From positions 248,001-312,000 of the forward strand of contig NZ_WBOS01000001.1 in the NCBI RefSeq assembly GCF_008923245.1: 64,000 nucleotides of DNA, in the 5' to 3' direction. The notes below the pieces were generated by a model. The model searched no databases. It saw only the letters and a program-made list of their open reading frames with translations, and was not told the origin of the DNA. Positions 36,632-46,031 of this stretch are shown piece after piece; positions within the stretch are counted from its first letter, which is position 1; each line of letters begins with the position of its first letter. Source of the stretch: Cytobacillus depressus. Lineage in GTDB: Bacteria > Bacillota > Bacilli > Bacillales > Cytobacillaceae. A program made the position numbers and the translations under genes.

Positions 36632-36660
36632 GTTTCTTTCCCCCATTTTCTATTTTCTTT

Positions 36661-36693
36661 AACCCTTGCCGGTTTTGCACCAACAAGGGGTTC
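36661..36693. terminator. Weak hairpin between the two allantoinase genes
   Basis: AACCCTTG / CAAGGGGTT with a 15-nt loop and ATTTTTA near on the minus strand. Possibly an intra-operon attenuator or processing site. Confidence 0.35.
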
Positions 36694-36720
36694 GAATAAT
36701 TTTTATTGGCCTTAGATTAA

Positions 36721-38076
36721 TTATTTTGCATAAATAAGCTGTCCTACAGGAGTTCCAACAATCCCTTTTTCTAAATCGAAAACGACATTTCCACGAACAA
36801 TCGTTTTTGTTACGCGGCAATCGATTTTTCTGCCTTCATATGCACTATGTTTATTTTTATAGTATAGGTCTTCTCTTTTAACAACATATGTTTGGTTAGG
36901 ATCTACCAAAATAATATCCGCATCTTTCGAAACAGCAATTTCACCTTTATTTGACAAGTTAAAGCGTTCAGCTGGATTTGTTGCAATTAAATCAACAAAC
37001 TTATGAACCGGTAATCCACGTTGTTTTACAGCTAAATCAAACATGAGATCGACATTATTTTGAGCTCCACTGATTCCGCCCCATGCTTCAAAGATATTTC
37101 CTTGTTTCAAATCCTCTGTACAAGGCGAATGATCGGATGTTAACCAATCAATATTCCCGTTAAGAAGCTCGTCCCATAGTTTCTCTTGATCTTTTGCTTT
37201 TCTAATTGGAGGCTGGCATTTTGCTCTAGGTCCGATTCCCTCCACTTGTTCGGCAGTCATTGCAAAATAGTGAGGACAAGATTCAACGGTTACATTCACA
37301 CCTTCTGCACGAGCTTTTAAAATAGCCTGTATAGCCTCTGAAGTACTAATGTGTACTAAATGCAATTTACAGCCAGTTTCTTTAGCAAAAAGAAGGGCAC
37401 GTTGAACGGCATCCACTTCAGTGAAAACGGGACGTGAATCTACATAATCCATTGCTGTAGTTCTGCCTTCTCTTACCATTGCTTTAGCAAGCCCAGATGT
37501 AACCGATGGATTTTCCGCATGAATACATAAGAGCTGATCCAATTCCGCTAATTTTTCCATACCTTTATACAAAGAATAATCATCCACATGTATGAAATCT
37601 CCAGGAACATCGCTGGTGATATCAGATAAGAAGCATTTAAATGCTAGAACACCTGCATCTACTAATTCTTCCAACTTATCTAGGTTCTCCGGTACGAGAC
37701 CGCCATAGAAAGCATAATCGACATAATTTTGATTGCTTGCAGCTTCAAGTTTTAATTCAAGTGCCTCTTTATTAATTGTTGCCGGGAGTGCGTTTAATGG
37801 CATTTCCACATAGCTTGTCGTTCCACCTGCTGCTAATGCTTTCGATCCTGTTTCAAAGCCTTCCCATTCTGTTCGGCCGGGTTCGCTTATGTGAACATGT
37901 GTATCAATCATTCCTGGCATGACATATTGCCCATTCGCATCAATAATTTCTTTTGCGTCTTCAGTAATTTGCTCAGCAACGCATGAAATTTTTTCATTTT
38001 TTATTCCAATATCAACTTTACGAACACCATCCCGAAAGACAACATTGCCGCCTTTAATTAATAAATCAAGAGTCAT
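36721..38076 (-). CDS. allB: Allantoinase, AllB-like
   Basis: 451 aa. Same reaction and fold as its downstream neighbour: HVHISEPGRTEWEGFETG (near 60-77), GVLAFKCFLSD with the metal-bridging Lys, ICIHAENPS, LHLVHIST, and WLTSDHSPC. It carries the AllB-type closing region (DLEKGI, PVGQL). Two divergent allantoinases in tandem are unusual. AAAGGGGTTTTAATA precedes the ATG. Read after pucI. Confidence 0.9.
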   Translation of the reverse strand: MTLDLLIKGGNVVFRDGVRKVDIGIKNEKISCVAEQITEDAKEIIDANGQYVMPGMIDTHVHISEPGRTEWEGFETGSKALAAGGTTSYVEMPLNALPATINKEALELKLEAASNQNYVDYAFYGGLVPENLDKLEELVDAGVLAFKCFLSDITSDVPGDFIHVDDYSLYKGMEKLAELDQLLCIHAENPSVTSGLAKAMVREGRTTAMDYVDSRPVFTEVDAVQRALLFAKETGCKLHLVHISTSEAIQAILKARAEGVNVTVESCPHYFAMTAEQVEGIGPRAKCQPPIRKAKDQEKLWDELLNGNIDWLTSDHSPCTEDLKQGNIFEAWGGISGAQNNVDLMFDLAVKQRGLPVHKFVDLIATNPAERFNLSNKGEIAVSKDADIILVDPNQTYVVKREDLYYKNKHSAYEGRKIDCRVTKTIVRGNVVFDLEKGIVGTPVGQLIYAK

Positions 38077-38210
38077 TATTAAAACCCCTTTCTAAAATAA
38101 GATTAATGCCCCACCGTCAAAATAACCCATTTTTTGACATTACCCTAGCAGCTTTTCTTTAAAAATTGCCACTAACTCCCAAATTTATATTGATATCCTC
38201 TTATTTCTAG

Positions 38211-39674
38211 CTACTTTTCTTCATTCAATTTCATCTGCTTTGTTACCTTAACAGCTTTACTACTACGTAACTCAAGTAAAGTGTAAATAATAAATGCAGA
38301 AATAACTCCTACAAACCATGAAATATCAGAAAGTGGTTTAAAGAATGGGACGAAATTGCCGATTAAGGAAAGCACGCCAGCAACAGTTAATGTAATAATG
38401 GCATTTACATTAAAACCATTTTTATATTTGTATTTTCCGTTGTGGGAATACAGCTCTCTCAAGTCTATTTCTGTTTTTGTAACTACAAAATAATGCGCTA
38501 GCATAACACCTGTAATTGGAGCTAAAAGGCCGCTAATCATATTTAAGAATGTAAAAATACTCGTCGCGTTCTCCATAAGCTTCCAAGGCATGACAACAAT
38601 TCCAAGTACAGCAGCAATCGTTGCTCCCGATTTAAAAGTTAGTTTTTTCGGGAATAGTGATGCTAATTGGTAACCAGCAGGAACAATATTACCTGTCACG
38701 TTTACCGATAATGTTGTTAAACATAGTGTAAGTACAGAAATTCCTATGGCATAAGAACTATCAAATCTAGCAACAACATCAAGTACATTCCAAATTGGTG
38801 TACCGAAGGCAATTTCAGAACCGACAATAATCGAAATACTTGCAATGGCAAACAATATATAAGTCACAACTAAACCTAATGTTTGGCCAACAGCCTGATC
38901 CTTCGTTGAACGAGCCAATCTTGTAAAGTCTGATACATTGACAATTGGAGCTGCCCAAGCAGCAATTAATACCGTTATAGCTGATAAAAAGACGATTACT
39001 TTATTACCGCTGACCCCTGCACCTGTATAAGCTAAGATAGGGCCAACGCCTCCAGCTAATTTAATGGCCCAAATCGCCATACCACCAAAAACAATATACA
39101 CAAGCGGAGAAAGGATATTTGAGAATTTACCTAACAATCCCATTCCTCCATAAATTAAAGCAACATTGAATAACCAGAATATCAGAAACGAAATTAATGC
39201 TGGCAACGATAATCCTAATAGATTCCAATCCCCGCCTAACGTTAAATACGTTGGCCAAAGCTTTCCGAGTAGGATTGATAATGCTTGACTCCCTGCATAT
39301 GTTTGAAATCCAAACCACATAATTGCGCTAATAACACCTCTTAGCACACCTGCAATCATTGCACCTTTAGTACCGAAAGATGTGCGTAAGAACATTGAGA
39401 ACGGTAGCCCATATTTTGATCCAGCGTGGCCGTTAAAAACAAGCGCTGCTGCTAGTATGATCGACGCAAGTATAATTGCGGCGAATACTTGTCCAGCTGA
39501 CATCCCTAAGGCAAAAAGTCCACCAACCGCAATATAGTTAGGGATATTGTGAACGGATCCCATCCATATTGTTGCATAATTTCCGATGTTCCAATTTCTC
39601 TCTTCTGGCTTCGGCGGCAAAACGTCTTCGCTAAAACCAGCAGCTTTTAATTCTTCTCGATTGATTTGTTTCAT
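38211..39674 (-). CDS. pucI: NCS1-family allantoin permease
   Basis: 487 aa, about 12 membrane segments. Conserved NCS1 features are WNIGNYATIWMGSVHNIPNY (near 28-47), FLRTSFGTKGA (near 88-98) and ADFTRLA-like VSDFTRLARS (near 245). Imports allantoin with a cation; first gene of the allantoin operon. AAGGGGGATTAAGG precedes the ATG. The 430 bp upstream are AT-rich and hold an operator-like repeat. Confidence 0.92.
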   Translation of the reverse strand: MKQINREELKAAGFSEDVLPPKPEERNWNIGNYATIWMGSVHNIPNYIAVGGLFALGMSAGQVFAAIILASIILAAALVFNGHAGSKYGLPFSMFLRTSFGTKGAMIAGVLRGVISAIMWFGFQTYAGSQALSILLGKLWPTYLTLGGDWNLLGLSLPALISFLIFWLFNVALIYGGMGLLGKFSNILSPLVYIVFGGMAIWAIKLAGGVGPILAYTGAGVSGNKVIVFLSAITVLIAAWAAPIVNVSDFTRLARSTKDQAVGQTLGLVVTYILFAIASISIIVGSEIAFGTPIWNVLDVVARFDSSYAIGISVLTLCLTTLSVNVTGNIVPAGYQLASLFPKKLTFKSGATIAAVLGIVVMPWKLMENATSIFTFLNMISGLLAPITGVMLAHYFVVTKTEIDLRELYSHNGKYKYKNGFNVNAIITLTVAGVLSLIGNFVPFFKPLSDISWFVGVISAFIIYTLLELRSSKAVKVTKQMKLNEEK

Positions 39675-39864
39675 CCTTAATCCCCCTTGCTATATGTCGA
39701 ATTAACATTTCGATAACTAAATCAAGCCATCTCATGGCTTGTATTTTTGAACAATTTGCATTCAATCCATGTAAATTTTCTCTTGTATGGAGCATCACAT
39801 ATTAAAGTGCTGCTTTATTTATTAAAATTAACGTATTCTTACTACTCCTTTCTAAAATACCCTG

Positions 39865-39879
39865 GTTACTTATTGTAAC
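39865..39879. promoter_or_regulatory. Operator-like GTTAC-N5-GTAAC upstream of pucI
   Basis: Perfect 5-5-5 inverted repeat GTTACTTATTGTAAC followed by AAGTAAAC, 190 bp before pucI. Nothing else is visible in 39880-40105. Confidence 0.45.
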
Positions 39880-40106
39880 AAGTAAACTTTATATACACAT
39901 ATTAAACTCTTGTTCACAATACGTCAACAAAAATGTGGCTATTTTATAAAAACGCTTGAAAACCCTTTAAAATAATCGCTTTATACTACCATTTAAATTT
40001 AATTTCATTAAAAATAATGACATTAATATTTTTACTAAAAGTATATTAGTGATTATTAATATAACAATATCCTTTAAGTAAATAGATGAATTTAAATAAT
40101 AAAATA

Positions 40107-40153
40107 AGGGCTTCCCAAACAATGTGGCGAGACATCATTGTTTGGGAAGCCCT
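40107..40153. terminator. Terminator after the DUF2935 gene
   Basis: An 18-bp stem, AGGGCTTCCCAAACAATG paired with CATTGTTTGGGAAGCCCT. TTATTTTATT follows on the minus strand. Confidence 0.8.
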
Positions 40154-40266
40154 ACTATAATCGCATATTAGTTTTTTATTCCGAATTTCCTACATACCGA
40201 TGAGCAACTTTGGTCATAGTGTACAGCTCTTCCGATTTGAACATATAATTCCATTTCACAGTTGCA

Positions 40267-41112
40267 CTATCTAGAACCTGTGTTACCGCTAGTAAGATGA
40301 GCATCAAACATATCAATTATTTCAAGGAATCTATCAGCTTCCCGGAAAACATGGTCGGCTAATAATGGGTGAATGATACTTTTTATTTTACATTGTTCAA
40401 TTAAATCACGTGCCGTTTTCTTGAAGCTGCGAAGAGATGCGACTGATACACGATTTTGATCCAGAAATTGATCTAACATAGGAACTGTTTGAGATTGTGG
40501 CCTCATAGATTCTAAATCCCTTGCTTGATACATCAATTGATCAAAATCATTACTAAAGTTCTGCGCCATATCAACCAACTTCCTTTCAGATGGATCCAGT
40601 AGATGGCCAATAAATTTAGCATGGTCAGCCATAATCCTTAAGAAGAAAACATTTTCTTTAATTATGGCTTCAGGAAGTGGCTGCAGTTTTCCTTCATTTA
40701 ATTCAATTAATCTTTTTCTAAAATAATTAGCTTCTCTACTTGTATGATCAACTAATAGTGGAAAATTGTTTGCCCCTGGTAATTGACACGTAAGAATGAG
40801 TCCTAGTACCTTTCGTTTAAATGCAAAAATATTAGTTGCAGCTTGTTGTACTTCTGAATTAAATTTTCTAATTTGTTCAGGGTCTGTTTGATTGGTAAGG
40901 GTATGTGCAGTTTGTTCGATGCGTTCAAACAGTCGGTAAAATTGATTGGCTTCTTGAATTAATTGAGTATCCTCTGCTCTAAAACCTAATCGAAGAAATA
41001 AAGAGTGCTCCTTCATAATTCTAGACCAAAAACGAATTTCATTTAAAGATCGCTCAACAAAATTTACAGATGTAACACCTGTATCAGCATGCAATCCTTC
41101 ATTTCCATTCAT
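40267..41112 (-). CDS. DUF2935 domain protein, ferritin-like
   Basis: 281 aa, all-helical, two related halves. Each half has Glu/His sets suited to a di-iron site: EIRFWSRIMKEHSLFL and DHTSREANYF in the first, ENVFFLRIMADHAKF and DHVFREADRF in the second. DUF2935 proteins are structurally ferritin-like; their function is unknown. Isolated gene with its own terminator. Confidence 0.8.
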   Translation of the reverse strand: MNGNEGLHADTGVTSVNFVERSLNEIRFWSRIMKEHSLFLRLGFRAEDTQLIQEANQFYRLFERIEQTAHTLTNQTDPEQIRKFNSEVQQAATNIFAFKRKVLGLILTCQLPGANNFPLLVDHTSREANYFRKRLIELNEGKLQPLPEAIIKENVFFLRIMADHAKFIGHLLDPSERKLVDMAQNFSNDFDQLMYQARDLESMRPQSQTVPMLDQFLDQNRVSVASLRSFKKTARDLIEQCKIKSIIHPLLADHVFREADRFLEIIDMFDAHLTSGNTGSR

Positions 41113-41205
41113 ACCAATACCTCCTAATTAATGCATTTATTCACTCTATTCTTATTATCGAGGCCAAATTAATATACCTACAGGAATTGTTCAGGAAAAG
41201 ATGAA

Positions 41206-41243
41206 AAAGTCGATTTCCTTTATTTTTACAGGAAATCGACTTT
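41206..41243. terminator. Terminator downstream of mhqD
   Basis: AAAAGTCGATTTCCT / AGGAAATCGACTTTT stem. Confidence 0.8.
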
Positions 41244-41282
41244 TAAGGTCATGTTTTAACTAAGCGATATTCATATTTAATT

Positions 41283-41885
41283 CTAGTTATTTCGATACCA
41301 ATGAGCGGCCGCATTCACTTCGTCAAATGTCAGTTGGTGCCCTCTATTTTCCCAATGTAATTCTACCTTGGCATTTACACTTTCAAATAAAGATTTAAGC
41401 TCTTCCGATTCCTGCGGCGTGCATATAGGATCATTCGTACCGGCACCTATGAATACAGATTTACCTGATAGGTCAGGTAAGTCAATCCCCCTTCTTGGTA
41501 CCATCGGATGATGCAAAATTGCCCCTTTCAATGCGTCCTGATAATGGAACATTAGGCTAGCTGCGATATTTGCCCCATTAGAGTAGCCAACAGCAATAAT
41601 ATTATCTCTGTCAAACCCATACTTCTCAGCTGCCTCGTTTAGGAACTCATTTAATTCCTTCGTACGAAAAATAAGATCCTCTTCATCAAACACTCCTTCT
41701 GCTAATCTTCTGAAAAAACGGGGCATTCCATTTTCAAGGACATTCCCGCGTACACTTAGAACAGATGCTTCTCCATCTATTCTTTCTGCAAGTGGCAATA
41801 AATCTAACTCATTTCCCCCTGTTCCATGAAGCAATAGCAAAGTCGGTTTTGATGGATTTTTTCCTTTTTGAAATATATGTTTCAT
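41283..41885 (-). CDS. mhqD: MhqD-type carboxylesterase/phospholipase
   Basis: 200 aa alpha/beta hydrolase. Nucleophile Ser in VGYSNGANIA (near 113-122), Asp in GTNDPICTP (near 151), His in ENRGHQLT (near 183), and oxyanion HGTGGNELDLL near 20. The segment RGNVLENGMPRFFRRLAEGV is typical of MhqD. In Bacillus it belongs to the quinone-response regulon; here too its promoter carries an MhqR-like half-box. Confidence 0.9.
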   Translation of the reverse strand: MKHIFQKGKNPSKPTLLLLHGTGGNELDLLPLAERIDGEASVLSVRGNVLENGMPRFFRRLAEGVFDEEDLIFRTKELNEFLNEAAEKYGFDRDNIIAVGYSNGANIAASLMFHYQDALKGAILHHPMVPRRGIDLPDLSGKSVFIGAGTNDPICTPQESEELKSLFESVNAKVELHWENRGHQLTFDEVNAAAHWYRNN

Positions 41886-41961
41886 TATATTTCTCCCTTC
41901 TAGCTCTATTATTTATAGTGTACCATTTCGATATTCATTTGCATTTAATTAATATATTTTC

Positions 41962-42001
41962 AATTCGAGATAATAGTATAATGTTCTTGCTGTTTTGTCA
42001 A
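41962..42001 (-). promoter_or_regulatory. mhqD promoter with MhqR-like box
   Basis: TTGACA (41996-42001), 17 bp, TACTAT (41973-41978), then TTATCTCGAATT (41962-41973) overlapping the -10 edge. Same geometry as at azoR and 20.8 kb. Confidence 0.7.
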
Positions 42002-42019
42002 TTTTTTAGAAGATAAAAG

Positions 42020-42042
42020 AAGCCCTTCCCAAAAGGAAGAGC
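42020..42042 (-). terminator. Terminator of the mntABCD operon
   Basis: Minus strand AGGCTCTTCC TTTT GGAAGGGCTT, all pairs possible with G-U, followed by CTTTTATC. Confidence 0.7.
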
Positions 42043-42048
42043 CTCCAT

Positions 42049-42927
42049 TTAATCAGTTTTTAACTTCCGAATATGCAGTTTTTTCGCAATGAGTCCCTTC
42101 GTAGGCGAGAATAAAAATACAAGGGCAAAGATAACTCCGTTCATTGTAGCCATCGTTCCCGCTATCGACACGTCCTGCCAGCTTGCCACATAATACCCAG
42201 TGATAGCGGCTGCCACACCCAATAAAGCACTTAATACTAACATGACACTTAATCGCTCAGTTAGTAAGTAGGCAGACGCACCTGGAGCAATTAGCATTGC
42301 AACTACTAAAATCGCTCCAACACTATCAAAGGATGCTACAGTTGTAATGGATACCATACCCATTAATAAATAGTGGATAAGCATAACAGGAATGCCAATA
42401 GCAACAGCCATACTTGGATCAAACGAAGTGATTTTTAACTCTTTATAAAACAAGAAAATAATAATCAAATCAATGAGAAGCACAGTTGAGAGCATGAGAA
42501 ATGCTTTCGGCAATTCAAGCAAGGGACCCAATGTCACGAGATCCCACGGAACAAAGGTGATTTCACCCATTAAGGCATGCTCTACATCTAAATGAACATC
42601 CCCAGCGTAAAGGGTAATGAGGATAACACCTACTGCAAATAGAAAGGTGAAAACAACCCCGATTGATGCATCCTCTTGAATCCCTGAACTGTAAAAAACC
42701 TGAACGAAGAATGCCGTCAATAATCCCACTATCGCCGCTCCAATTAGCATATACAATCCATTCATGCTTTGACTAATAATATACGCGAGGACAATTCCAA
42801 GTAAAACGGTATGGCTAATCGCATCAGCAAGCATAGATAGCTTTCGTAAAATGAGAAAACAGCCTGTAATTCCGCATGTAATGCCTGCCAATGAGGCAAC
42901 AATTAAAATCCAGCCATCATAGCTCAT
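42049..42927 (-). CDS. mntD: Manganese ABC transporter permease MntD
   Basis: 292 aa, ABC-3 family, about 8-9 membrane segments. GITGCFLILRKLSMLADAIS near 18-37 is the ABC-3 opening. Overlaps mntC by 4 bp. With MntC it forms the membrane channel for Mn2+. Confidence 0.9.
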   Translation of the reverse strand: MSYDGWILIVASLAGITCGITGCFLILRKLSMLADAISHTVLLGIVLAYIISQSMNGLYMLIGAAIVGLLTAFFVQVFYSSGIQEDASIGVVFTFLFAVGVILITLYAGDVHLDVEHALMGEITFVPWDLVTLGPLLELPKAFLMLSTVLLIDLIIIFLFYKELKITSFDPSMAVAIGIPVMLIHYLLMGMVSITTVASFDSVGAILVVAMLIAPGASAYLLTERLSVMLVLSALLGVAAAITGYYVASWQDVSIAGTMATMNGVIFALVFLFSPTKGLIAKKLHIRKLKTD

Positions 42928-43859
42928 GACAAGCCACTTCCTTTTTGCTGTTGCAAAATCTGTTGTTGTCTAATTTGTTTATCACGGAGGATCATTTTAA
43001 CCCATTTTGGGATAATACCCCTTTGTGGAGCAAAAAGCATGGAAACGATAAATAATGCTGTCGCAGTTACTACAATAAATGGCCCTGTAGCCAAACCTAC
43101 TCTAAGTGTGCTAATTAAGGTTCCGGTCATACCTGAGACTGCTCCAAAGACTCCCGATATAACAACCATTTTCCCTAATGAATCAGTCCAATAACGGGCG
43201 GCAACAGCTGGTGTGATTAATAGCGCCGCCATTAATATTACACCTACTGCCTGAATGCCAATCACTACTGCAGCCACTAACAATGTCAAAAACAAAAAAT
43301 TTAAGAATCCGGAAGGAAGCCCTAACCCTTTTGCAAACTCCGGATCGAATGTTAGGACTTTCAATTCTTTAAAAAGTAAGGCAGTTATTGTAATTAAGAC
43401 AGCAGCCGTTCCCGCCATAAGCTTAACATCATTGCCAACGAGTGAAGCCGCTTGGCCGAAAATAAAATCATTGAGCCCGCTTTTATTGCCGGATGGAGAT
43501 TGGGACACCTTTGTTAATAATACAACCCCAAATCCGAAAAACACGGATAAAACTAAGCAAATGGCGGCATCTTCTTTCAATATAGAGGAAGATGTAATGA
43601 ACTGGATGCAATAAGCAGCTAGGAGGCCTGTAATTGTTGCCCCAATTAATAAAGCGACAAGAGATTTCTCCCCAATCAATAAAAACGCAATACATATTCC
43701 TGGCAATGCGGCATGTGCAACCGCATCCCCTATTAAGCTTTGTTTTCTTAAAAGAGCAATGCTCCCGAGGACTCCACTCGCGATACCTAAAAGCATCGTA
43801 CCGAGTAAAACCCATTGTGTATTCGCATCAAATAGGACTAGTCTTAGCATGTCATTCAT
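42924..43859 (-). CDS. mntC: Manganese ABC transporter permease MntC
   Basis: 311 aa, ABC-3 family. LRKQSLIGDAVAHAALPGIC (near 37-56) mirrors the block in MntD. The C-terminus has a Gln-rich tail (RQQQILQQQKGSG). Four bp after mntB, with GGAGGTGAGCAA before the ATG. Confidence 0.9.
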   Translation of the reverse strand: MNDMLRLVLFDANTQWVLLGTMLLGIASGVLGSIALLRKQSLIGDAVAHAALPGICIAFLLIGEKSLVALLIGATITGLLAAYCIQFITSSSILKEDAAICLVLSVFFGFGVVLLTKVSQSPSGNKSGLNDFIFGQAASLVGNDVKLMAGTAAVLITITALLFKELKVLTFDPEFAKGLGLPSGFLNFLFLTLLVAAVVIGIQAVGVILMAALLITPAVAARYWTDSLGKMVVISGVFGAVSGMTGTLISTLRVGLATGPFIVVTATALFIVSMLFAPQRGIIPKWVKMILRDKQIRQQQILQQQKGSGLS

Positions 43860-43863
43860 TTGC

Positions 43864-44619
43864 TCACCTCCGTTTCGTTTCCACCATTATTTGATCTTTC
43901 TCTAAGAACGCCAGCTTTCCGCCATATGTTCGATGAAGATTTTCAATTGTAAATGTTTCTTCTGTCGGCCCTGTAGCAATGACTTTTTCATTCAATAAAA
44001 TGACATGATCAAAATAATCTTTCACTGTTTGTAAATCATGATGAACAACAAGAACAGTTTTCCCTTGATTTTTCAAATCATTTAGCAATTCAATAATGGC
44101 CCTTTCTGTAGCTGCATCTACACCGACAAACGGTTCATCCATAAAATAAACCTTCGCATCTTGAGCTAATGCCCTTGCTAAAAAAACTCTTTGCTGCTGT
44201 CCACCAGATAATTGACTTATTTGTCTGTCCGCAAAATCTTCCATGCCTACCTTCCGCAAACTTTCTTTAGCAAAGTCAATATCCTTTTTACTCGGCCTTC
44301 TAAACCAGCCAATATGTCCATAGCGCCCCATTAACACAACATCAAGTGCATTCGTGGGAAAATCCCAGTCAACAGACCCGCGCTGTGGGACATAGCCTAC
44401 TACCTTATCTTTGGGCTTGTATGACTTCCCGTAAATTTCAACATCACCTGATGCTTTTGGAATAAGCCCTAAAACCGCCTTGATTAAAGTTGATTTTCCA
44501 GCCCCGTTCGGTCCAATAATGCCTATTAGTTTTCCTTCAGGCACGATAAAATTAACATCTGACAATACGGGTTTCTTTTGATATGCAACCGTTAAATTTT
44601 CTACTTTGACCGGATTCAT
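43864..44619 (-). CDS. mntB: Manganese ABC transporter ATPase MntB
   Basis: 251 aa. Walker A GPNGAGKSTL, signature LSGGQQQRVFLARALAQ, Walker B VYFMDEPFVGVD and switch VHHDLQT are all intact. Start taken at the ATG behind AGGTGGGATTG, three codons inside the longest frame. Second gene of mntABCD. Confidence 0.92.
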   Translation of the reverse strand: MNPVKVENLTVAYQKKPVLSDVNFIVPEGKLIGIIGPNGAGKSTLIKAVLGLIPKASGDVEIYGKSYKPKDKVVGYVPQRGSVDWDFPTNALDVVLMGRYGHIGWFRRPSKKDIDFAKESLRKVGMEDFADRQISQLSGGQQQRVFLARALAQDAKVYFMDEPFVGVDAATERAIIELLNDLKNQGKTVLVVHHDLQTVKDYFDHVILLNEKVIATGPTEETFTIENLHRTYGGKLAFLEKDQIMVETKRR

Positions 44620-44628
44620 CAATCCCAC

Positions 44629-45555
44629 CTACTTTAATGAATTTACAATTATCTCCACGTTATGTTTATACATTCCTATATAAGTACCTTCTTCTGTCTT
44701 CTCTTCACCCATTGCATCTGAAAAGAGTTCTCCCCCTATTTTCACTTCATGCCCTTTTTTCTTCGCACCTTCAATGACTGCATTGATCGATCGTTCGGAG
44801 ATACTTGACTCAATAAATACTGCTTTAATGTTTCTAGTAACTAATAAATCTACTATTTTCTGAACATCGCCAAGTCCATATTCCGAATCCGTACTTAATC
44901 CTTGCAAGCCTTCAACTTCCATATTGAATGCTGCGCCAAAATACCGAAATGCATCATGAGCAGTAACTAGAACTCTTTGTTCAGCCGGAATTTTTTCCAT
45001 TTCCTCTATTGCAAACTCTTTTAATTCCTTAAGTTTATTAAAATACTCTTCTGCATTTTTTTCGTAGTAAGCTTTATTGTCAGGATCAGCTTTAATTAAA
45101 CCTGCTTCTACTTCCTTTAATGCCGCCAGCCATAAATCAATATCAAACCAAATATGGGGATCAATAGCCGTACGATCATCTGCATTTAATAATAAATTAT
45201 TTTTCTTAATGGCTTCGCCAATCGCGTAAGTAGGTTTTTCTTTATTCATTTTCTCTAATACACTAAGCATTTTTCCTTCTAGGTGTAAGCCGTTATAAAA
45301 AATAACATCTGCTTTTTGCAGTTTGGCAATGTCTCCTTGTGTAGCTTTATAAAGATGAGGGTCAGTGCCAGATCCCATTAAACTTTGGACCTCCACTTTA
45401 TCACCGCCAATATTTTTTACCGCATCAGCAATTTGGCCAATTGTTGTTGTTACGACTAGTTTGTCACTCTTTTGTTTATCATTTGCTGATTCGCTAGAGC
45501 AAGAACCAAGAATAAATAATGATAAAACAATGAGCATACATAAGATTTTTTTCAC
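44629..45555 (-). CDS. mntA: Manganese-binding lipoprotein MntA
   Basis: 308 aa, cluster A-1 (ZnuA/TroA-like) metal-binding protein. Signal sequence ends in lipobox LGSC. The metal ligands fit H in GTDPHLY, H in IDPHIWFD, E/H around VTAHDAF, and D near the C-terminus (GELFSDAM). There is no His-rich loop, which favours Mn over Zn. GTG start chosen behind AGAGGTGG. First gene of the operon. Confidence 0.9.
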   Translation of the reverse strand: MKKILCMLIVLSLFILGSCSSESANDKQKSDKLVVTTTIGQIADAVKNIGGDKVEVQSLMGSGTDPHLYKATQGDIAKLQKADVIFYNGLHLEGKMLSVLEKMNKEKPTYAIGEAIKKNNLLLNADDRTAIDPHIWFDIDLWLAALKEVEAGLIKADPDNKAYYEKNAEEYFNKLKELKEFAIEEMEKIPAEQRVLVTAHDAFRYFGAAFNMEVEGLQGLSTDSEYGLGDVQKIVDLLVTRNIKAVFIESSISERSINAVIEGAKKKGHEVKIGGELFSDAMGEEKTEEGTYIGMYKHNVEIIVNSLK

Positions 45556-45581
45556 TATTTGCCACCTCTTTAATTGAGTGT

Positions 45582-45606
45582 ATGCACTTTTTTTAAATAA
45601 GTGCAT
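45582..45606. promoter_or_regulatory. Inverted repeat ATGCACTT-N9-AAGTGCAT in the mntA leader
   Basis: Perfect 8-bp arms, 27 bp upstream of the mntA start. Could form a small hairpin or bind a dimeric regulator. Confidence 0.35.
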
Positions 45607-45639
45607 TTATTTTTGTCGCACACATCTATTTTTACCTTA

Positions 45640-45664
45640 ATTATAAAAGTTTCCTTAGTACAAC
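45640..45664 (-). promoter_or_regulatory. Candidate MntR site at the mntA promoter
   Basis: A TATAAT -10 (45640-45645, minus strand) abuts GTTTCCTTAGTACAAC (45649-45664). The latter resembles the MntR palindrome TTTGCCTTAAGGCAAA in part (TTT.CCTTA). The -35 is not clear. Confidence 0.35.
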
Positions 45665-45709
45665 ATTTTAAACGTTAGCAAAGTTTTTTTCAATTATTTA
45701 TTTTTTGTA

Positions 45710-45739
45710 CAAAACAAAAAAAAACGGCTTTCGCCGATT
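45710..45739 (-). terminator. Terminator of the 94-aa gene
   Basis: AATCGGC GAAA GCCGTT followed by a long T-run on the minus strand. Confidence 0.85.
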
Positions 45740-45746
45740 TTACACT

Positions 45747-46031
45747 TTACAAATATGGTTTGATTGTCAAATTTTCTTGAATATACCATTTATCTTTACT
45801 GACAATATTTGAAACTGTTAAAATTAAAGCTGGAATTTTCTCTACATTAAATACGATTAATCCGATATCATCACTCATAATGATAAATGACTCTCCGTGT
45901 GAGAAGGATGGCAGCTCTTTTCCTAATTGAGTGATCGAACTAACAATGATTTTTTTAATATCTGCCTCAATTTGGACATGAGGAGAGAATCTTAATATCC
46001 AATTATCTTGATCAATCGAAAATCGGTACAT
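45747..46031 (-). CDS. Unrecognised 94-aa protein
   Basis: Soluble, mixed alpha/beta pattern: an N-terminal basic/aromatic strand (MYRFSIDQDNWILRFSP), a helix and three hydrophobic strands (FIIMSDDIGLIVF, ALILTVS). GAGGGTGAGATA precedes the ATG and a strong terminator follows, so it is a real single-gene unit. No family recognised. Confidence 0.7.
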   Translation of the reverse strand: MYRFSIDQDNWILRFSPHVQIEADIKKIIVSSITQLGKELPSFSHGESFIIMSDDIGLIVFNVEKIPALILTVSNIVSKDKWYIQENLTIKPYL

